A DNA stretch of 25,426 nt. It comes from Pinguiococcus pyrenoidosus. Taxonomy: Eukaryota > Sar > Pinguiophyceae > Pinguiochrysidales > Pinguiochrysidaceae. This document shows, one piece after another, positions 1-11,144 of this stretch. Location of the stretch: positions 1 to 25,426 of the forward strand of contig JAAMXY010001674.1 of assembly GCA_019677205.1 (NCBI GenBank), in the 5' to 3' direction. The position numbers and the translations under genes are program-made. The notes below the pieces were generated by a model. The model was not told the origin of the DNA. It did not search any database and saw nothing but the letters and a program-made list of their open reading frames with translations. How positions within the stretch are numbered: the first letter of the stretch is position 1; every line of letters starts with the position of its first letter.

Positions 1-600
1 AAGCGGCGGAGTCGTCCGTTCATGAACCCGGCTGCTTTCCGCTCCTGTCACTGCTCTGTTTAAGCAGAACTTGCAGAAACACCCTTTGCACCCATTGCAT
101 GCGTGATCGTAATTCGGCGTTTCCTGGTGATACAAGCCAATCCTACGAGCAGCAGAGTCTACACCGCTTTCACTCTGCCACAATATGGTTCCACCTCCGG
201 AAAGAATCATGCTATAGTCTGAGAAGAGACACCATGATGCGTTTTGATTGATGCCAGCCGGAGGGAATTGAATATATATAGAGCACTCATATATATAGTG
301 CGTCCAGTATGTATATATCTCGACAGCGCAGATCGCGCCTTCCAGCGCTATGATTGCCCAGCAGCAAGTGCCCGACCAGTCCGGCTGCTTCTGGAGCCGT
401 CGAGAAAGGTCGGTTTCCGACCAGCGAGGCCAAGCGGAGGCTTCGGAGGGCTGCACGTTCGTCTCGCTCCGGCGACTGCTTTCTCACTCGTATGCGGCGG
501 TCTGTAGAACTTGCTCTTCACTCAGATAACACCGGCGGAGTGCCGGGTATGCGTACACCTGTGATATGCTGCCTGTACACACTCCGCACACCGCACGGCG
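1..600. other. Flanking non-coding stretch, 3' side of the scaffold gene
   Basis: I see no convincing exon here. The only open frames are short and none has a recognisable domain or a frame-restoring splice pattern. It contains an AT-rich patch at about 270-320, with two runs of alternating TA, in otherwise GC-rich DNA. Since the minus-strand scaffold gene stops at 601-603, this stretch would carry its 3' UTR and polyadenylation region. That is inferred from position only. Confidence 0.4.
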
Positions 601-3600
601 CTACTTCGACGGACTGGCCGCTGTAGGTTCCTCATCCGTGCTCAAAATTGGTGCCGACGTGATATGCTTCGCAACCCGACCTGTGATTGGGAGCGGCCTT
701 CTTGTTGGGAATTTCGAGCGACCCGACAGACCCAGCAGGGCTGCACGCACCTGCGATGCTTCTAGTGTAGACGCCAACACGGCTGCGATTCGTGAGCATC
801 TCCTCCACCAGCTCGCGGGTCACAACGCGGCAGAGGATGTCCACGACGACTTCGCCGACCTACGCCAATGAGGACTTTGACGTTAGAGGAGTGATCGAAG
901 CATCAGGACCTTCGAAGATGTCACCTTCTTTCGATCTGGTCGGTACTTCGTTATCAGGGCTTCATCAAGGTTGCCGTCGAGCTCTTGCTTTCGTTGCTCT
1001 TCCATCTCGTGCTTCGCATCCAGCGCCTGGAAAGAACCATCCGGCAGTGGTGAGCGGAACGTCGCGAAGGAGTGCAACAGCGACTCGTTGCGAGTACCGA
1101 GACGATCCTTTGGCTGAGATCAATGCGCCGCTCTCGACGAGCATGCTTCCCGTGGATGACGACGTCAAGAGGCATGTTCGACCCGCTGCGAAGGCGACTT
1201 GCTACGCTGAACGGATTCGCGTAGGCAGAGCCCACAGAAGTCTCGAAGCGCCGAATGACAGGTAGGATTTCGCTCGCCCTGGGGGAGGAAAAGGTTGCCA
1301 ACGCCGTTCCGTTATGAACTCGTCCTTCCGCAAGCGGAGCGTCTTTCAACTTCATTCGTCACCTCTGAAGGAGGATGTCAGCAGCTCGATCATCCCGCTT
1401 CTCCTCCTGCCGCTGCTGCTTCTCCTTCATCTTCAGCTCCGCCTGGGGTTCAGAGCGCACCATTAGTCATTCGGTCGGCTGCTTGGGCGCCTCGATTCCT
1501 TCAAGACTTCCAACCTCGGTCTTATTGTTCGGGTCGCCCTTCTGCACGAGAAGGCGCTGGCCAAGGTACAAGTCCTTCGCGCTCCGGATGCCATTCCAGA
1601 GCACGATGTCTCCAATCTCGATCCCATAGGTCTTTGCCAGCTTCACCAGCGAGTCACCTGAGAGGCCGGAGAACATTGAAGAAGAGAGCTCAACTCCTCA
1701 TAGGCAAGGCTCAAGACCTCACCTCGGTCGTAGATGTGATACTTGTCGGCCCGCGCAGCAAACTTTGATCCCCACTTCCACTGCCTCAGGGACCCGTCGG
1801 CAGAGCCGCTGAGGATGATGACGTTGTCGAACTGCAGTGCGCACACCTGGCCTTCGTGGCCACGCAAGACCTTTGTCCACAGCGTTTTAGCACATCTGCT
1901 CATGTGCTCATGTGCTTATGTACTGATGTGCTGATGTGCTGATGTGCTGATGTGCTGATGTGCTGATGTGCTGATGTGCTGATGTGCTGATGTGCTGATG
2001 TGCTGATGTGCTCAAGTGCCGAAGCGCAGCGGCTACCCATCCTCCCTCACCTGGATGGACTCGCCCGTGGTAATGTCCGTGACTCGGACTGTGGCGTCCG
2101 CGCCGCCGCTGACGACCCGCGTGGCGTCGAACTGGAGACAGTTCACGGGCCCATCGTGGGCCTTGCACCTCCTCAGAACGGTTCCTTGCAAGTAAGCACG
2201 TGAGGGGTCGAAGGCATTCGTCGCAAGCAATCCCTCAATCCCCCAATCTCCCAATCCCCCAATCCCTCAATCCCTCCAATCCCTCAATCCCTCAATCCCT
2301 CCAATCCCTCAATCCCTCAATCCCTCAATCCCTCGAATCCCTCAATCCCTCACATATCTCCCTCCTTCAATCGGTTACCTGTCTTCAGCCACCATATGAA
2401 GATGTGGCCGTCCCTCGCCCCGCTCACAAGCTCTAATTTCCCGTATCGGAGGCAAGTAATCGGGCAGTAGTGGCCACGTAGTCGAGCTCTGCGGATGAAG
2501 CTTGCCGCCTGCGGTCTCTCCTCATTTGCTACATCCTACGTTTGGCATACGACAGCGTGATCACTCCGACCGCAGGGCTTTATGGTCAGACGACCGATTC
2601 CTTACCCAGATGCGGATCTCGCCATCCGCACCTCCACTGCAGAGGTACGTCAGATGCGACTCCAGGGCTGTAATGCTTCGCGAGTGCCCATGAAGCACGC
2701 AGAGCATCCTGGTGAAATCGAGGAAGAGATATCGGTGACCCTATCGAAGGCACCCCGACCCTAGCCCTGGCTCCGCACCTTCCGTCCGTGCTGTCGAAGA
2801 CTCGAATCTTCATGTCGGCGCTTCCGGTTACAATCTTCGACGGATCCACGCAGACTTGGGTGATCGTTGTCTCGTGTTGCTCGATAAGCATGACCTTTTC
2901 CCGCTTCATGGCGTCCCACACAAACAAGTGCGCATCGCTTCCTCCGCTGTAGATGTATTGGTCGTAGAAGCAGAGCGCCGTGATGCTCAGTTGGTGACCC
3001 TCCAAGGCCCCGATGTGGTTCCCGTCATCCCCAGGAAACACGTGCACCAGCTTCCCAGTGTGGATATCAAAGATGCTGATGCTGCTCTCAATGGCGCAAA
3101 CAACGAGCTCCACGCCCCCAGTCGCCGTCCCTGTGACCTCGTTAACCTTCTCGTTGGCGGCATTCAGGGCCACGCATCTATCCCGTTGGGAAAGAAGCTT
3201 TAGGTGCCTCAGCGTGGTACGTCGCATGGAATGCACAGAACTTGCCTGATGAGCTCCTTTTGTCGCACTTTCTGCATCAGGGCGCCCTCCTCGATCATCA
3301 GCTCCTCGCTGAGCTCCTCAGCGGCGGCTTTCACATTGGAGATACGGAGAGAAACATCCGCCTCCACGCGCTTTGCTGCTTCGAGACTCTCAGAAACTTC
3401 CTTGTCTCGCTCTGTAAGCCGAACCTTGAGCTCCTCAACGTCGAAGATCTGCTCTTCCTCGTGAACCAACGCCGATCTCATGGTGTCCTTGTCAGTGCTC
3501 CTGGCCTAGGAGAAGGAGCGCACGAACGTCTCAGCACTTTCTATGACGAACAAGAGAAGAAAAGAGAAGAGAAGAGCTTTCGCTCAAGAGCCTGGCTACG

Positions 3601-6600
3601 ATCAAGACGTACTTCCTCCAGCTGGGCGCGAATCGCTTTGAGGAGGGCCTCAACCTTCGCCGTTTCCAGCTTCTGTTTCGATAGGACCTGCTCTTCGTCC
3701 TGGGCCGTCAGGTGCATGTCTCGAATCTCCCGGCGCATTCGAATGCACGCGGCACTGCTGCGCTCAAAGGAAATGGCCTTGGCGGCCTCTGCCGTCTGAT
3801 TCACGAGGCGAGATCCGAACTTGTCCAGTTTCGCCAACCCCTCCTTGACGCGCTTCTCCAGCAGCTGCTCGTCATGGCTCGCAAGCGTCCTGTACTGCTC
3901 CGCGTGGTGATCGTGCGCCTGCCGGCGATACGCCCAGAAGAGACCCATGAAAGCCCGGCTCTCTCCTTTCGAATCCCGGAGCACGTGGGAGAAGTAGCCC
4001 GCCGACTCGTACAGCTCGATCGCTTCATTGTACTCTGCTTTCGCGAAGTACCCCGCCGCCATTCCATGACTGCTCTCCGCCTTCAAAAAGAGATCGGACG
4101 TCTCGCTGGCGATGCGGAAGCAGCGGTCGTACGCGAAGATGGCGCGATCATAGTGATGAAGACCGCAGTGAGCGGCGCCCAAGCGCGCGAAGCCGAGACC
4201 CAAGTCTCGGACGGTCTCCGGCGTCCGCGGTGCTTCTCCCATCAACTCTTCGAGATGCTGCATGTAGACTTCGACGGCACGTTCAAACTGATTCTGCTCC
4301 AGGAGCGCGTCGCCATGAGTCACAAGCGGCGAAGAGTCGTGCTTCTCTCCAAGATATCGCACAAGCTCGGTGCCACTCTCGGCGCCGCTTTCCACCAGCT
4401 TGGCCTGCTGCTCCTTCGTCAACGCACTAGTCTCCAGACGCGCCTTGGCCTTCCGCAGCTGGAAAAGGATGCCTCTCATGTCAGCCTGCATGTCACTGCG
4501 GTCCGCGCGGCAAGCTCGCAAGCTGCGCTCGAGGAGTGATGTAGCGCCGTCGTCCGCGTTCCTTGTCCTGTGACGTCCGTGTCTCCACTTGTACATGGCG
4601 ACTTCCGTGTATCTCCTCATCTTCATCGCAAACATCTTCTCGAGCACAAAGCGACAGTGCTTTCTACCATCCGTGACATACAACCATCGATCCAAGTACG
4701 ACCTAAGTAGCATCTTTCGAGACTTCCTGGGTCGATGTCGTTTGACATGAAAGTTCGCCTTGACGCGCGCCTCGCTCTCAAAGAAGGCGCGCGCGGCTCG
4801 TCTCTCTTTCAGTCGATCCGTCAGGATCGCGCGCCGCTGCTCGAGTTGCTTCTCCAACATCTCTCCGTTGATGATGTCGTTCTTTGCCGTTGCGATGGAG
4901 TCGCGAGCCCGCTGAAGCTCGTCCGACAGGTCTTGTAGAAGCTGCGCCTTGGTGAAGCGCTGAACCGAGCCGTGGATTGTTGACGAGTTCAGCTCTCTGC
5001 CTCTGAAGGTGATCGCGCGGTCGTACTCCGCTTGAACTTCGATGATGCGCTCCTGCTCGGATCGGAGTCGAGCCGCCAAGCGAAACCGCTCCAGGCGACT
5101 CCACTCCTTTTTGTCCCTCGCTTTCTTGAGCTCCTCGCCGAGCGTCGCGATCTTGTAGTTGTAGTGCTTGCGACGGTACGGGAATCCCGGGACCATCTCC
5201 TCGGTCACCCGATCCAGTGGATCTTTGCGAACAAGCTCCTGCTGTACGTCTTTAAGCACGTTGCGCGCCTCGTGGTGCTGCTTGACGTTCTTCCATCTTC
5301 TCTGCGCGTGAGCCGTCTTCGCCGCCACCTCCTTCTCTTTCTCCAGCTCGGCCAGGGTCTCTTTCTCAAGTCGTTTGATGTACTCCTCACGCACCTCCCG
5401 TTGCAGCGTGCCTGTGAAGAAGTCAGAGTCGATGTAGTCGCCGGAGGCTGCCCTCGCACGCTTCATCTCGGTCTGCAGGACTTGCAGCCTCGAAGGTGGC
5501 TCTGTGCGGAAGGCGTCGATGGTTCGCTCTTCGCTGACAAGCTGGACGGCGTTGATGGCGCGAATGGTGATATTCTTGTACACCGAGTCACCTCGCAACT
5601 CTGTCAAGGCAAATTCCGTCCTATTGTGCCCAAGGCGAAGCTGTCGGCGTTTCTCTTCCGTCTTCTTCGCAGCTTTGCCACCAAAGCTGATGGCTTCCTT
5701 CTCCACCGTCTCGGTATACGCCAGTTCGTAATCGACGATGTCCGCCCCGCCATCGGAAAAAGGCTCAAACCACACCAACTCGCAAGAAGAGGACTTTGGG
5801 GGCAGACAGTGGAAGTTCATCACCGGACCCGGCTTCTCGGGAGGCTGCGTCACGAGCTCGTCAACTTCCGACGTCCATGCACTCCAGCCGGTGTCGTTTC
5901 GACAGCGAATCCGAAAGCTGGCGTACGTCCTTCCTCCTCGGAGGCCAGTGAGCGTGTAGGCGTTCTTGGGCAGCGGATCTTTCAGGATATACGTGTCCAG
6001 CCGCAGGACAACGGGGTTGAGCAGCTCCTTCACAAGTTTCTTCCCCACCCGCCGGACGTCCACGTCTTGGTAGCTCAACTCATAAGCGTTGATCTCACTG
6101 CCTCCCTTCAGAATTGGATTCCCCCATCGAAAGGACGCCCAGGTGACACCAAAGTTCACCAGCTCAAAGAAGCGCGGCGCCTGCGGCCGGATCTTCGCGC
6201 TCTCCGGGGCCTCCGTGCGCTGCTGCGGCACGATCCTTCGAAGCTCTCGCGCCCGCTGCTCCGCTTCCACGGCGTCCAGACCGCATCCAAGTTCAAGAGA
6301 GTAAGGGTTGGCTTGGGGCGCCATCAGCACGTGCAAGCTGCGCTGGATCAGCTGATCCGTAAAAGGCTGCGGCGCCGTCTCTCCACCGGCAGAAGTCCTC
6401 AGCACTTTAAGCCGCGCTTCCAGCACGCCCAGAGCGTCCACATGCTCCTTCCCGCGATTCAAAAGCAGCCTGGTGCCACCCTGGAGAGCGCGGAAAATAC
6501 TCTCGAGGCGCAACTGCTGTTCGCACTGCGTAGCGAAGGCGCGCGCGTCAATTTCCGCCCGGCGAACTCGGGAGTTTAAGCGCTTATGCTGAAACTCTGT

Positions 6601-6783
6601 GCCACGAAGCGCGCGCAAAGCGGACTTGCGAGCCAAAGCTTGAGCTGTCTGCTCTGCAGACACTTGAGGCTGTGTTCGGGCTTGGCGCTCGCGGATGCGG
6701 CGGCGTAATTCCAGCGCTTTCCAATCTCGCGCCTTGCGTTTTGAAGGTTTAGGTTTGGCGGGCTCTTTGCAGTTTGAATCCAT
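601..6783 (-). CDS. Large scaffold protein: coiled coil, FN3 x2, TPR, seven-blade WD40, LysM (13 exons)
   Basis: Spliced model, exons in transcript order: 6783-3613, 3505-3242, 3197-2779, 2708-2606, 2508-2379, 2184-2051, 1870-1723, 1657-1515, 1442-1363, 1278-1098, 1026-925, 859-751, 680-601. This gives 1,687 residues. The start is the ATG at 6783 (MDSNCKEP); the frame is open slightly further upstream without an ATG. Order: basic coiled coil; FN3 at about 198-310 and 314-425; charged coiled coil; a Trp/Arg-rich Sfi1-like segment at about 689-735; TPR helices at about 820-960; coiled coil to 1145; WD40 from 1146 to about 1450; LysM at about 1452-1497; a C-terminal region without a known domain. 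Splicing yields exactly seven blades, ending SIFD, FVWD, RVFD, RIW, FIWW, RVTD and RQWK, which supports the model. The role is probably scaffolding, perhaps cytoskeletal or ciliary, but no enzyme is seen. Weak points: the 44-nt intron 3198-3241, the acceptor at 1871, and a possible separate gene starting at ATG 3481. Confidence 0.78.
1871..2050 (-). repeat. Intron 6 of the scaffold gene, filled with a different 8-bp tandem repeat
   Basis: The intron starts GTGAGG just after codon CAG. Positions 1923-2010 hold eleven perfect copies of CTGATGTG (plus strand), with degenerate copies such as CTCATGTG at both edges, so the array fills most of the intron. The acceptor is either just before 1870 or slightly upstream; both keep phase 0 and lead into the seventh WD40 blade. 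Confidence 0.8.
2185..2378 (-). repeat. Intron 5 of the scaffold gene, filled with an 8-bp tandem repeat
   Basis: The intron starts GTAACC and ends TTGCAAG on the minus strand. About 2229-2352 is an array of the 8-bp unit CAATCCCT (plus strand), with variants carrying an extra C or a CCCCC run. It separates WD40 blades five and six. The exon frames join cleanly across it (phase 1). Confidence 0.8.
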
Positions 6784-7200
6784 TCCGGCGGGAAACCACG
6801 CGCCACCCGTCACAGAAGATTCACATGGCTAACGATAGCGTCGAAGATCGTGCGATGCACTCTGTGGTGTGGACGTCGCAAGTGCTTTAAGCGCCTTTAG
6901 TGGCGTCGTTCGCGGCGCTCGCCGGCTTTGGGCCATAGTACAGTTGCAATAAAGTCCGAAAGTCCTCTGCGATGATGAAAAGAGGAGAGGGCAACTCGGT
7001 ACTCGGTATCTGTCCGTATCTTTCGGCGCTGTCGTCGACCGGAGAATGGGACAGAGAACGAAATCGAGCATCCCAGGTGTGACAGATTCCGGGTTCAAGT
7101 TCTTAGTGTCTGTCCGTCAACCGCCCTTCGCGGATTTCCGTCAGCGATTCTCTGTCCGCGGCGTTCACAAGGAGGCTCTCGTCAGATCCACGTCGCGAAG
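6784..7200. promoter_or_regulatory. Shared 5' region between the divergent scaffold gene and MRT4
   Basis: The two start codons (6783 on minus, 7201 on plus) are 417 bp apart and face away from each other, so this stretch must hold both promoters and 5' UTRs. I see no TATA box or other motif I would defend. The short open frames here have no recognisable content. Confidence 0.45.
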
Positions 7201-8160
7201 ATGCCTCGTTCGCGCCGAGACCGGCCCGTGGCGCTCACGCAGACCCGGAAGAAAGGGCGGGGGAAGAAAGACGAGCTCCTCGACGCTCTTCGTGAAGCTA
7301 TAGATCAGGTGCGCAACCTTTTTTCGCGTCTGTCTCTCTTTTTGCGCCATTTCAGTGACGTTGTGGCGCCGTAGTATACGCATGCTTTCGTTTTTGAGTA
7401 CTCCAACATGCGTACGACCGCCTTCAAGGACTTCCGCCGAGAGTTCACGGACTCGCGATTCTTCCTGGGCCGCAATCGAGTGATGCAATTGGCTTTGGGC
7501 CGATCAGAACAGGTGATTCCCGCGGGTTTCCAGGGGATTCTGCGGTACATAGGGGATTTCGGGAATGACTTGGAATTCGTGGGAGTCTAGGAAGAAGTGG
7601 CGGAGCATGCGCATCTGTTGGCGGCGGAGCTGAAGGGCCATCGGGGCCTTTTCTTCACCAATCGCGAGCCTGAGGAGGTTCTTCAGGCGTTTTCGAGCTC
7701 AGAAAGACAGGAATTTGGTGAGACTTTCCTAGGCGAATACGAAGTCCTTCGCACTTGAGCTTACAAAGCGGATCTGGATTTCAATGCTGATCTGTGGATG
7801 CCTTCGTGAATGACAGCTCGAAGTGGCTCCGTGGCATCCGAGACCGTCGCATTAGAAGCTGGGCCATTGCAGCAGTTTTCGGTCGGGCAATTGGATCAAC
7901 TGCGGCGGCTTGGGCTGGTGTGCGAGGTCAAGAAGGGACAGGTATGACTATGGGAAAACGTATGGAAGGTGTGCGTGGGGTATCTAAACAACACGATCGC
8001 ACAGGTCTGTCTCATGGAGGGCAAGACGATTTGCAAGCAAGGGCAGACGCTTTCGCCGGAGAGCGCCAAGGTGCTGGAGCTTCTGGCCATCAAGTCCGCC
8101 ACCTTCCGCGTTCAACTCGTGTGCCAATGGAGTCCTGGAAGCTTCGAGATGCTGGAATGA
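7201..8160 (+). CDS. MRT4: mRNA turnover protein 4 homologue, ribosome assembly factor (5 exons)
   Basis: Exons 7201-7308, 7375-7512, 7591-7717, 7817-7941 and 8005-8160 give 217 residues; eukaryotic MRT4 is usually about 220-240. The start MPRSRRDRPVALTQT matches the family opening 'MPRSKRDK.V.LT.T'. Exon 2 carries a core of the NMR/FxDFR and RFFLGRNRVM type. Exon 3 has the GLFFTNREPEEV segment, exon 4 the ARSG...ALEAGPLQQF segment, and exon 5 the TLSPESAKVLELL segment. MRT4 resembles stalk protein uL10 (P0). It occupies the P0 site on pre-60S particles in the nucleolus and nucleus and is later exchanged for P0. All introns are short (63-99 nt), GT-AG, and with consistent phases. The protein lacks the acidic C-terminal tail seen in animal homologues. 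It runs divergently from the scaffold gene and converges on the next gene. Confidence 0.95.
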
Positions 8161-8328
8161 ATGAAACCTGCACCATCAATCCATGCCTACTGTGTCTCCA
8201 TGATGCATCCGAGGACGGTGCTGGATCGGCCCTTTCCTTCCTCTCGCTCCCTCTTTTCGTTCTCGCGACTCGTCTAGCCGTTCCTTTCGTCTTGACTGAT
8301 GGCTCCTTGTGTCCATCATACTGTATCA

Positions 8329-10825
8329 TCAAAGAGATCCAACGGAGCTGCGGCCTTTGAAGGACTTTCGCTTCCTGGGAGACTGCAGGAGCTTCTCGGA
8401 GATGACCGAGCCGGGGGACCGCGGCGTCCGCGGTCCGCCAACATCTAGGTCCTGCGCGTGGATGCCCGGCGGAAGGCCCCACTCCGTAGGGTCAAGGTCT
8501 TGCTCGTCGGGCGGCCGCTCCCCAAGAAGCTTTGCCCGGATCCACTGCGTCGGAAGAGCGTGTCTACTATGTGGCAAAGGGATACGCTCCACATCAGCGT
8601 CATATTCAGCGGGAAAAAGGCGCCTCCAACTCGCAGACGAATGCTCTCGCGACGTACCTGGAAGGACCGGAGGCGGCGCTCCCAATGCTAGATCTGCGTT
8701 GGACAGTGGAAGACGTTGGCGTGCGTATCGAAGCGACCGAGGCTCGTCTGTGCAAAGACAGGGATGCGTTACAGGAGCCTCGCTTCTTTCCGGAAAGACA
8801 GCATACACAGCTCACCGTCGTGGTGTCGTCGGTGGAGCACTCAGCCCCTGCTGAGACCACCACATCTTCGACTTGACATGCGAGTAGTCCGGCTGACGAC
8901 GCGAAAGGAGATGAAGCTATGGAACACGGACATGGTGAGATGAAGAACTTCCCAGGATCTGAGCAGGTATGTGTAGTCCTACCGGAGAGGACGCACGAGT
9001 GCCAACATTGTCCAGTGTCTCCAGTGTCCTCTCGACCCTCTGAATGGCCTTTTCCCGCCGCTTCTGAGCGCGCTTCTTGCGAGACACTCGGCGTCGTGGA
9101 CGGCCGCTCCGCGTCTGCCTCCTCCATTCGGCATCCGACCCTGTCGTTTGATGGTGACCAGCGAAAAGAAAAACACTACGGCTCAGGATGCTGGTGGCTC
9201 GCAGTCCTCCTTCTCCTTGGAGCTCGAGTCATCACCTGCGGACGCCTTCTTCACGTGGGAGAAGTGGAAGCCGCTGGCCGTCGCTGAGGAACGCAGCTTC
9301 GATTGCCATGGTAGGAAGTTGTTGATCGTCTCCCACACGGCAGCTGTGCAATCGGCAGCATCATCAGCACTCTCTGGAGAGGAGTCTGGTGAACGAGGAG
9401 CTTGTGCAACGAACCATTCTTGTTGCAGGGCTTCTGCTTTGAGAAATGCATGGCTGATCTCCTGTTGTGCGGACCCTGGTAATCGTACTTGATCTTTCGA
9501 TGTCGACGACGCGTGATGAGATGGAAAACCCTCGGGATGGTGCATGAGCGAAGCTGTCCACCTGATGATGCCCAACGCGGTGAAGCGTGCGACTTCGGTA
9601 GGCATGCAGCGACACGGATCGTGAGCGGACTCGTTCAGACCCCGCTCGAACGCTGGTCAGAAGCTCCTTGGAAATCTCCATAGACGACATTGGTCTGCCG
9701 AAGGAGAGCGCCACTTCCACGGTCATTTGGCTTTTCGTCGCCAAGGCTCAAGGCTCTTCAGAAGTCACTGCACCTGGAAGAGATTCTCGATAGCACACCG
9801 GACCCTTCGGAGCACACGGAGCGCGCGGCGCTGTGGGAGCGCCTCAGTGGCCGCCGCAGGTTTCCCAAGCTTTGCGATCTGGATCGTAAACTTGTGAGAG
9901 CTCTGGCGTTCTTCTCCCCCCCCCAACATCGACACCCCAAAGGATCGCCCATCTCACGAACGCACAAGCATCTTACCGGCCCCTTAAGCGTCGAGAGGAT
10001 CTGCTCCGGCCCCGAGGCCGAAGACGAAGTCGAGCCTTCCGTCGACCGCGTCGCTTCGGTCGAAGGCGAGGCTGCCGCCTCCGCCGCACCACCTCTCTGT
10101 AAGCCTCCGAGCGCCCAGCGCTGTCCCTCTGAGGATTTGCGTCGGCGCGTTCCGTCGGCTCGGGCTCCGGATAGTACTCCGGCGCCATGGGAAGGAGCCA
10201 GCGGTCTTGCTCGGACAGCTCGTGCGGTGCATATGGCATACTCTGCGCCGCCGTCGACATCCTGTCTTCACTTTGGATGGGTACCGAAGCCATTGCGCCA
10301 GCTTTCCTAAGTTCGAAAAGCTCGGCGTCAGTCGCTGTGTCGAAGAGAGACATGCACAAAACAGAGAGATAAAAAAACGGGGGCAAGCAGCAAGCCGCAC
10401 TTTGGCCCCACCATTGACTGTAGTCTGGCGGTCCCTTGTGCCGCTGTCCCCCCGCCAGCGCTTCCAAGGTCACGCCAGCCTCCGGCCCGATTCGGGCGTC
10501 GAGCATCCCACTTGCCATGGGAAGGACGCCGCTTCCGAGGGATGCAACCCTTCCATTCAGGACGCCGGGCGGACTAGCGAATTCGAGGTCTCGGACCCCT
10601 TCGTCCCGACCAGCATGATCGTTTCCTCCGGCCTCCGTCCCTCCGCCGGTCGGGAACGTGGCGTGTTGTACGCGAGAACAGCGAGACGGTTCCTTATTGA
10701 GAATTTCTACAGGCGCTCTACGCCGCGGTGATGCCCGAGACGGGAGTGTATAGCAGACGCTTCACGAACGGCATCAAGATGCCCGGAACTGGAGCGCCAA
10801 GCATCCAATCGCTTCTCATCTGCAT
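8329..10825 (-). CDS. Unknown protein, 512 residues, 11 exons
   Basis: I do not recognise this gene. Proposed exons: 10825-10722, 10573-10419, 10334-10242, 10128-9977, 9890-9774, 9666-9562, 9461-9236, 9140-8983, 8916-8816, 8747-8658, 8566-8329. All phases agree and the total is 513 codons including the stop. The best exons are the last six, with donors such as GTACGT, GTGAGC and GTAGGA and pyrimidine-rich acceptors such as TTTGCACAG. The N-terminus has a hydrophobic, Pro-containing stretch (VPGILMPFVKRLLYTPV). The middle is Ser/Thr/Ala-rich. Next come a mixed helical segment (KLGKPAAATEALPQ) and a strongly basic stretch with RRRVSRKKRAQKRREK, which looks like a nuclear localisation signal. 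The tail is Ser/Pro-rich and ends with SPRKRKSFKGR. A nuclear regulatory or RNA-associated protein is possible but is a guess. Exons 2-4 are the least certain: two frames are open between 9990 and 10280, and the donor at 10418 is weak. Confidence 0.55.
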
Positions 10826-11144
10826 AACGGATCACGCGTTCAGGCGCATTCCACAGCGGCGCACCGCGCGGGGGCCCCTGGTGGGTCTCGGAAAACGACT
10901 TGAGGAAATCTCGCTTACGCCGAGACGCGGACGCAAACTGACCTCCCCGTCGCGCAGCGCAGTTCATGGGCGAAGGTCGATGGCTCTCAGCGTTGTTCTC
11001 TTACCATCTTGAGTCTGGTTCTCGCTGTCTCTGTCTTTTTCTTCTACTTCTTCTTCTTCTTCTCGAATTTCTGGGACTGTGTCGTTTGGGAAACCGAAAG
11101 GCTGCGCGAGAGATCTTCGCAGCGCAACTGAGACGCTTCTGAAG
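10826..11144. promoter_or_regulatory. Shared 5' region between the unknown gene and the RasGAP gene
   Basis: The two starts (10825 minus, 11145 plus) diverge across 319 bp. The part next to the RasGAP start has a long pyrimidine tract at about 11024-11066 (repeated TTCTTC). That may be a core promoter feature or the acceptor side of an unseen 5' UTR intron. I see no TATA box. Confidence 0.4.

Noticed and set aside
1923-2010. Regular repeats as a CRISPR array
   Set aside because: Pure 8-bp tandem copies with no spacers, inside a spliced intron of a eukaryotic gene.
3541-3612. C-terminal tail ending LFSSLFFSCSS for the FN3-TPR protein
   Set aside because: This is the translated pyrimidine tract of an intron with a GTACGT donor and a TTCTCCTAG acceptor; splicing continues the coiled coil.
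5032-6579. 515-codon open frame on the plus strand
   Set aside because: It is antisense to the first exon of the scaffold gene, which has clear FN3 domains. The antisense protein is Arg/Leu-rich with no domain.
7090-7105. tRNA B-box-like GGGTTCAAGTTC
   Set aside because: No A box at the right distance and no cloverleaf could be drawn.
9918-9926. Run of nine C bases as a frameshift or regulatory site
   Set aside because: It falls inside an intron in the splice model; a simple homopolymer, possibly with sequencing length error.
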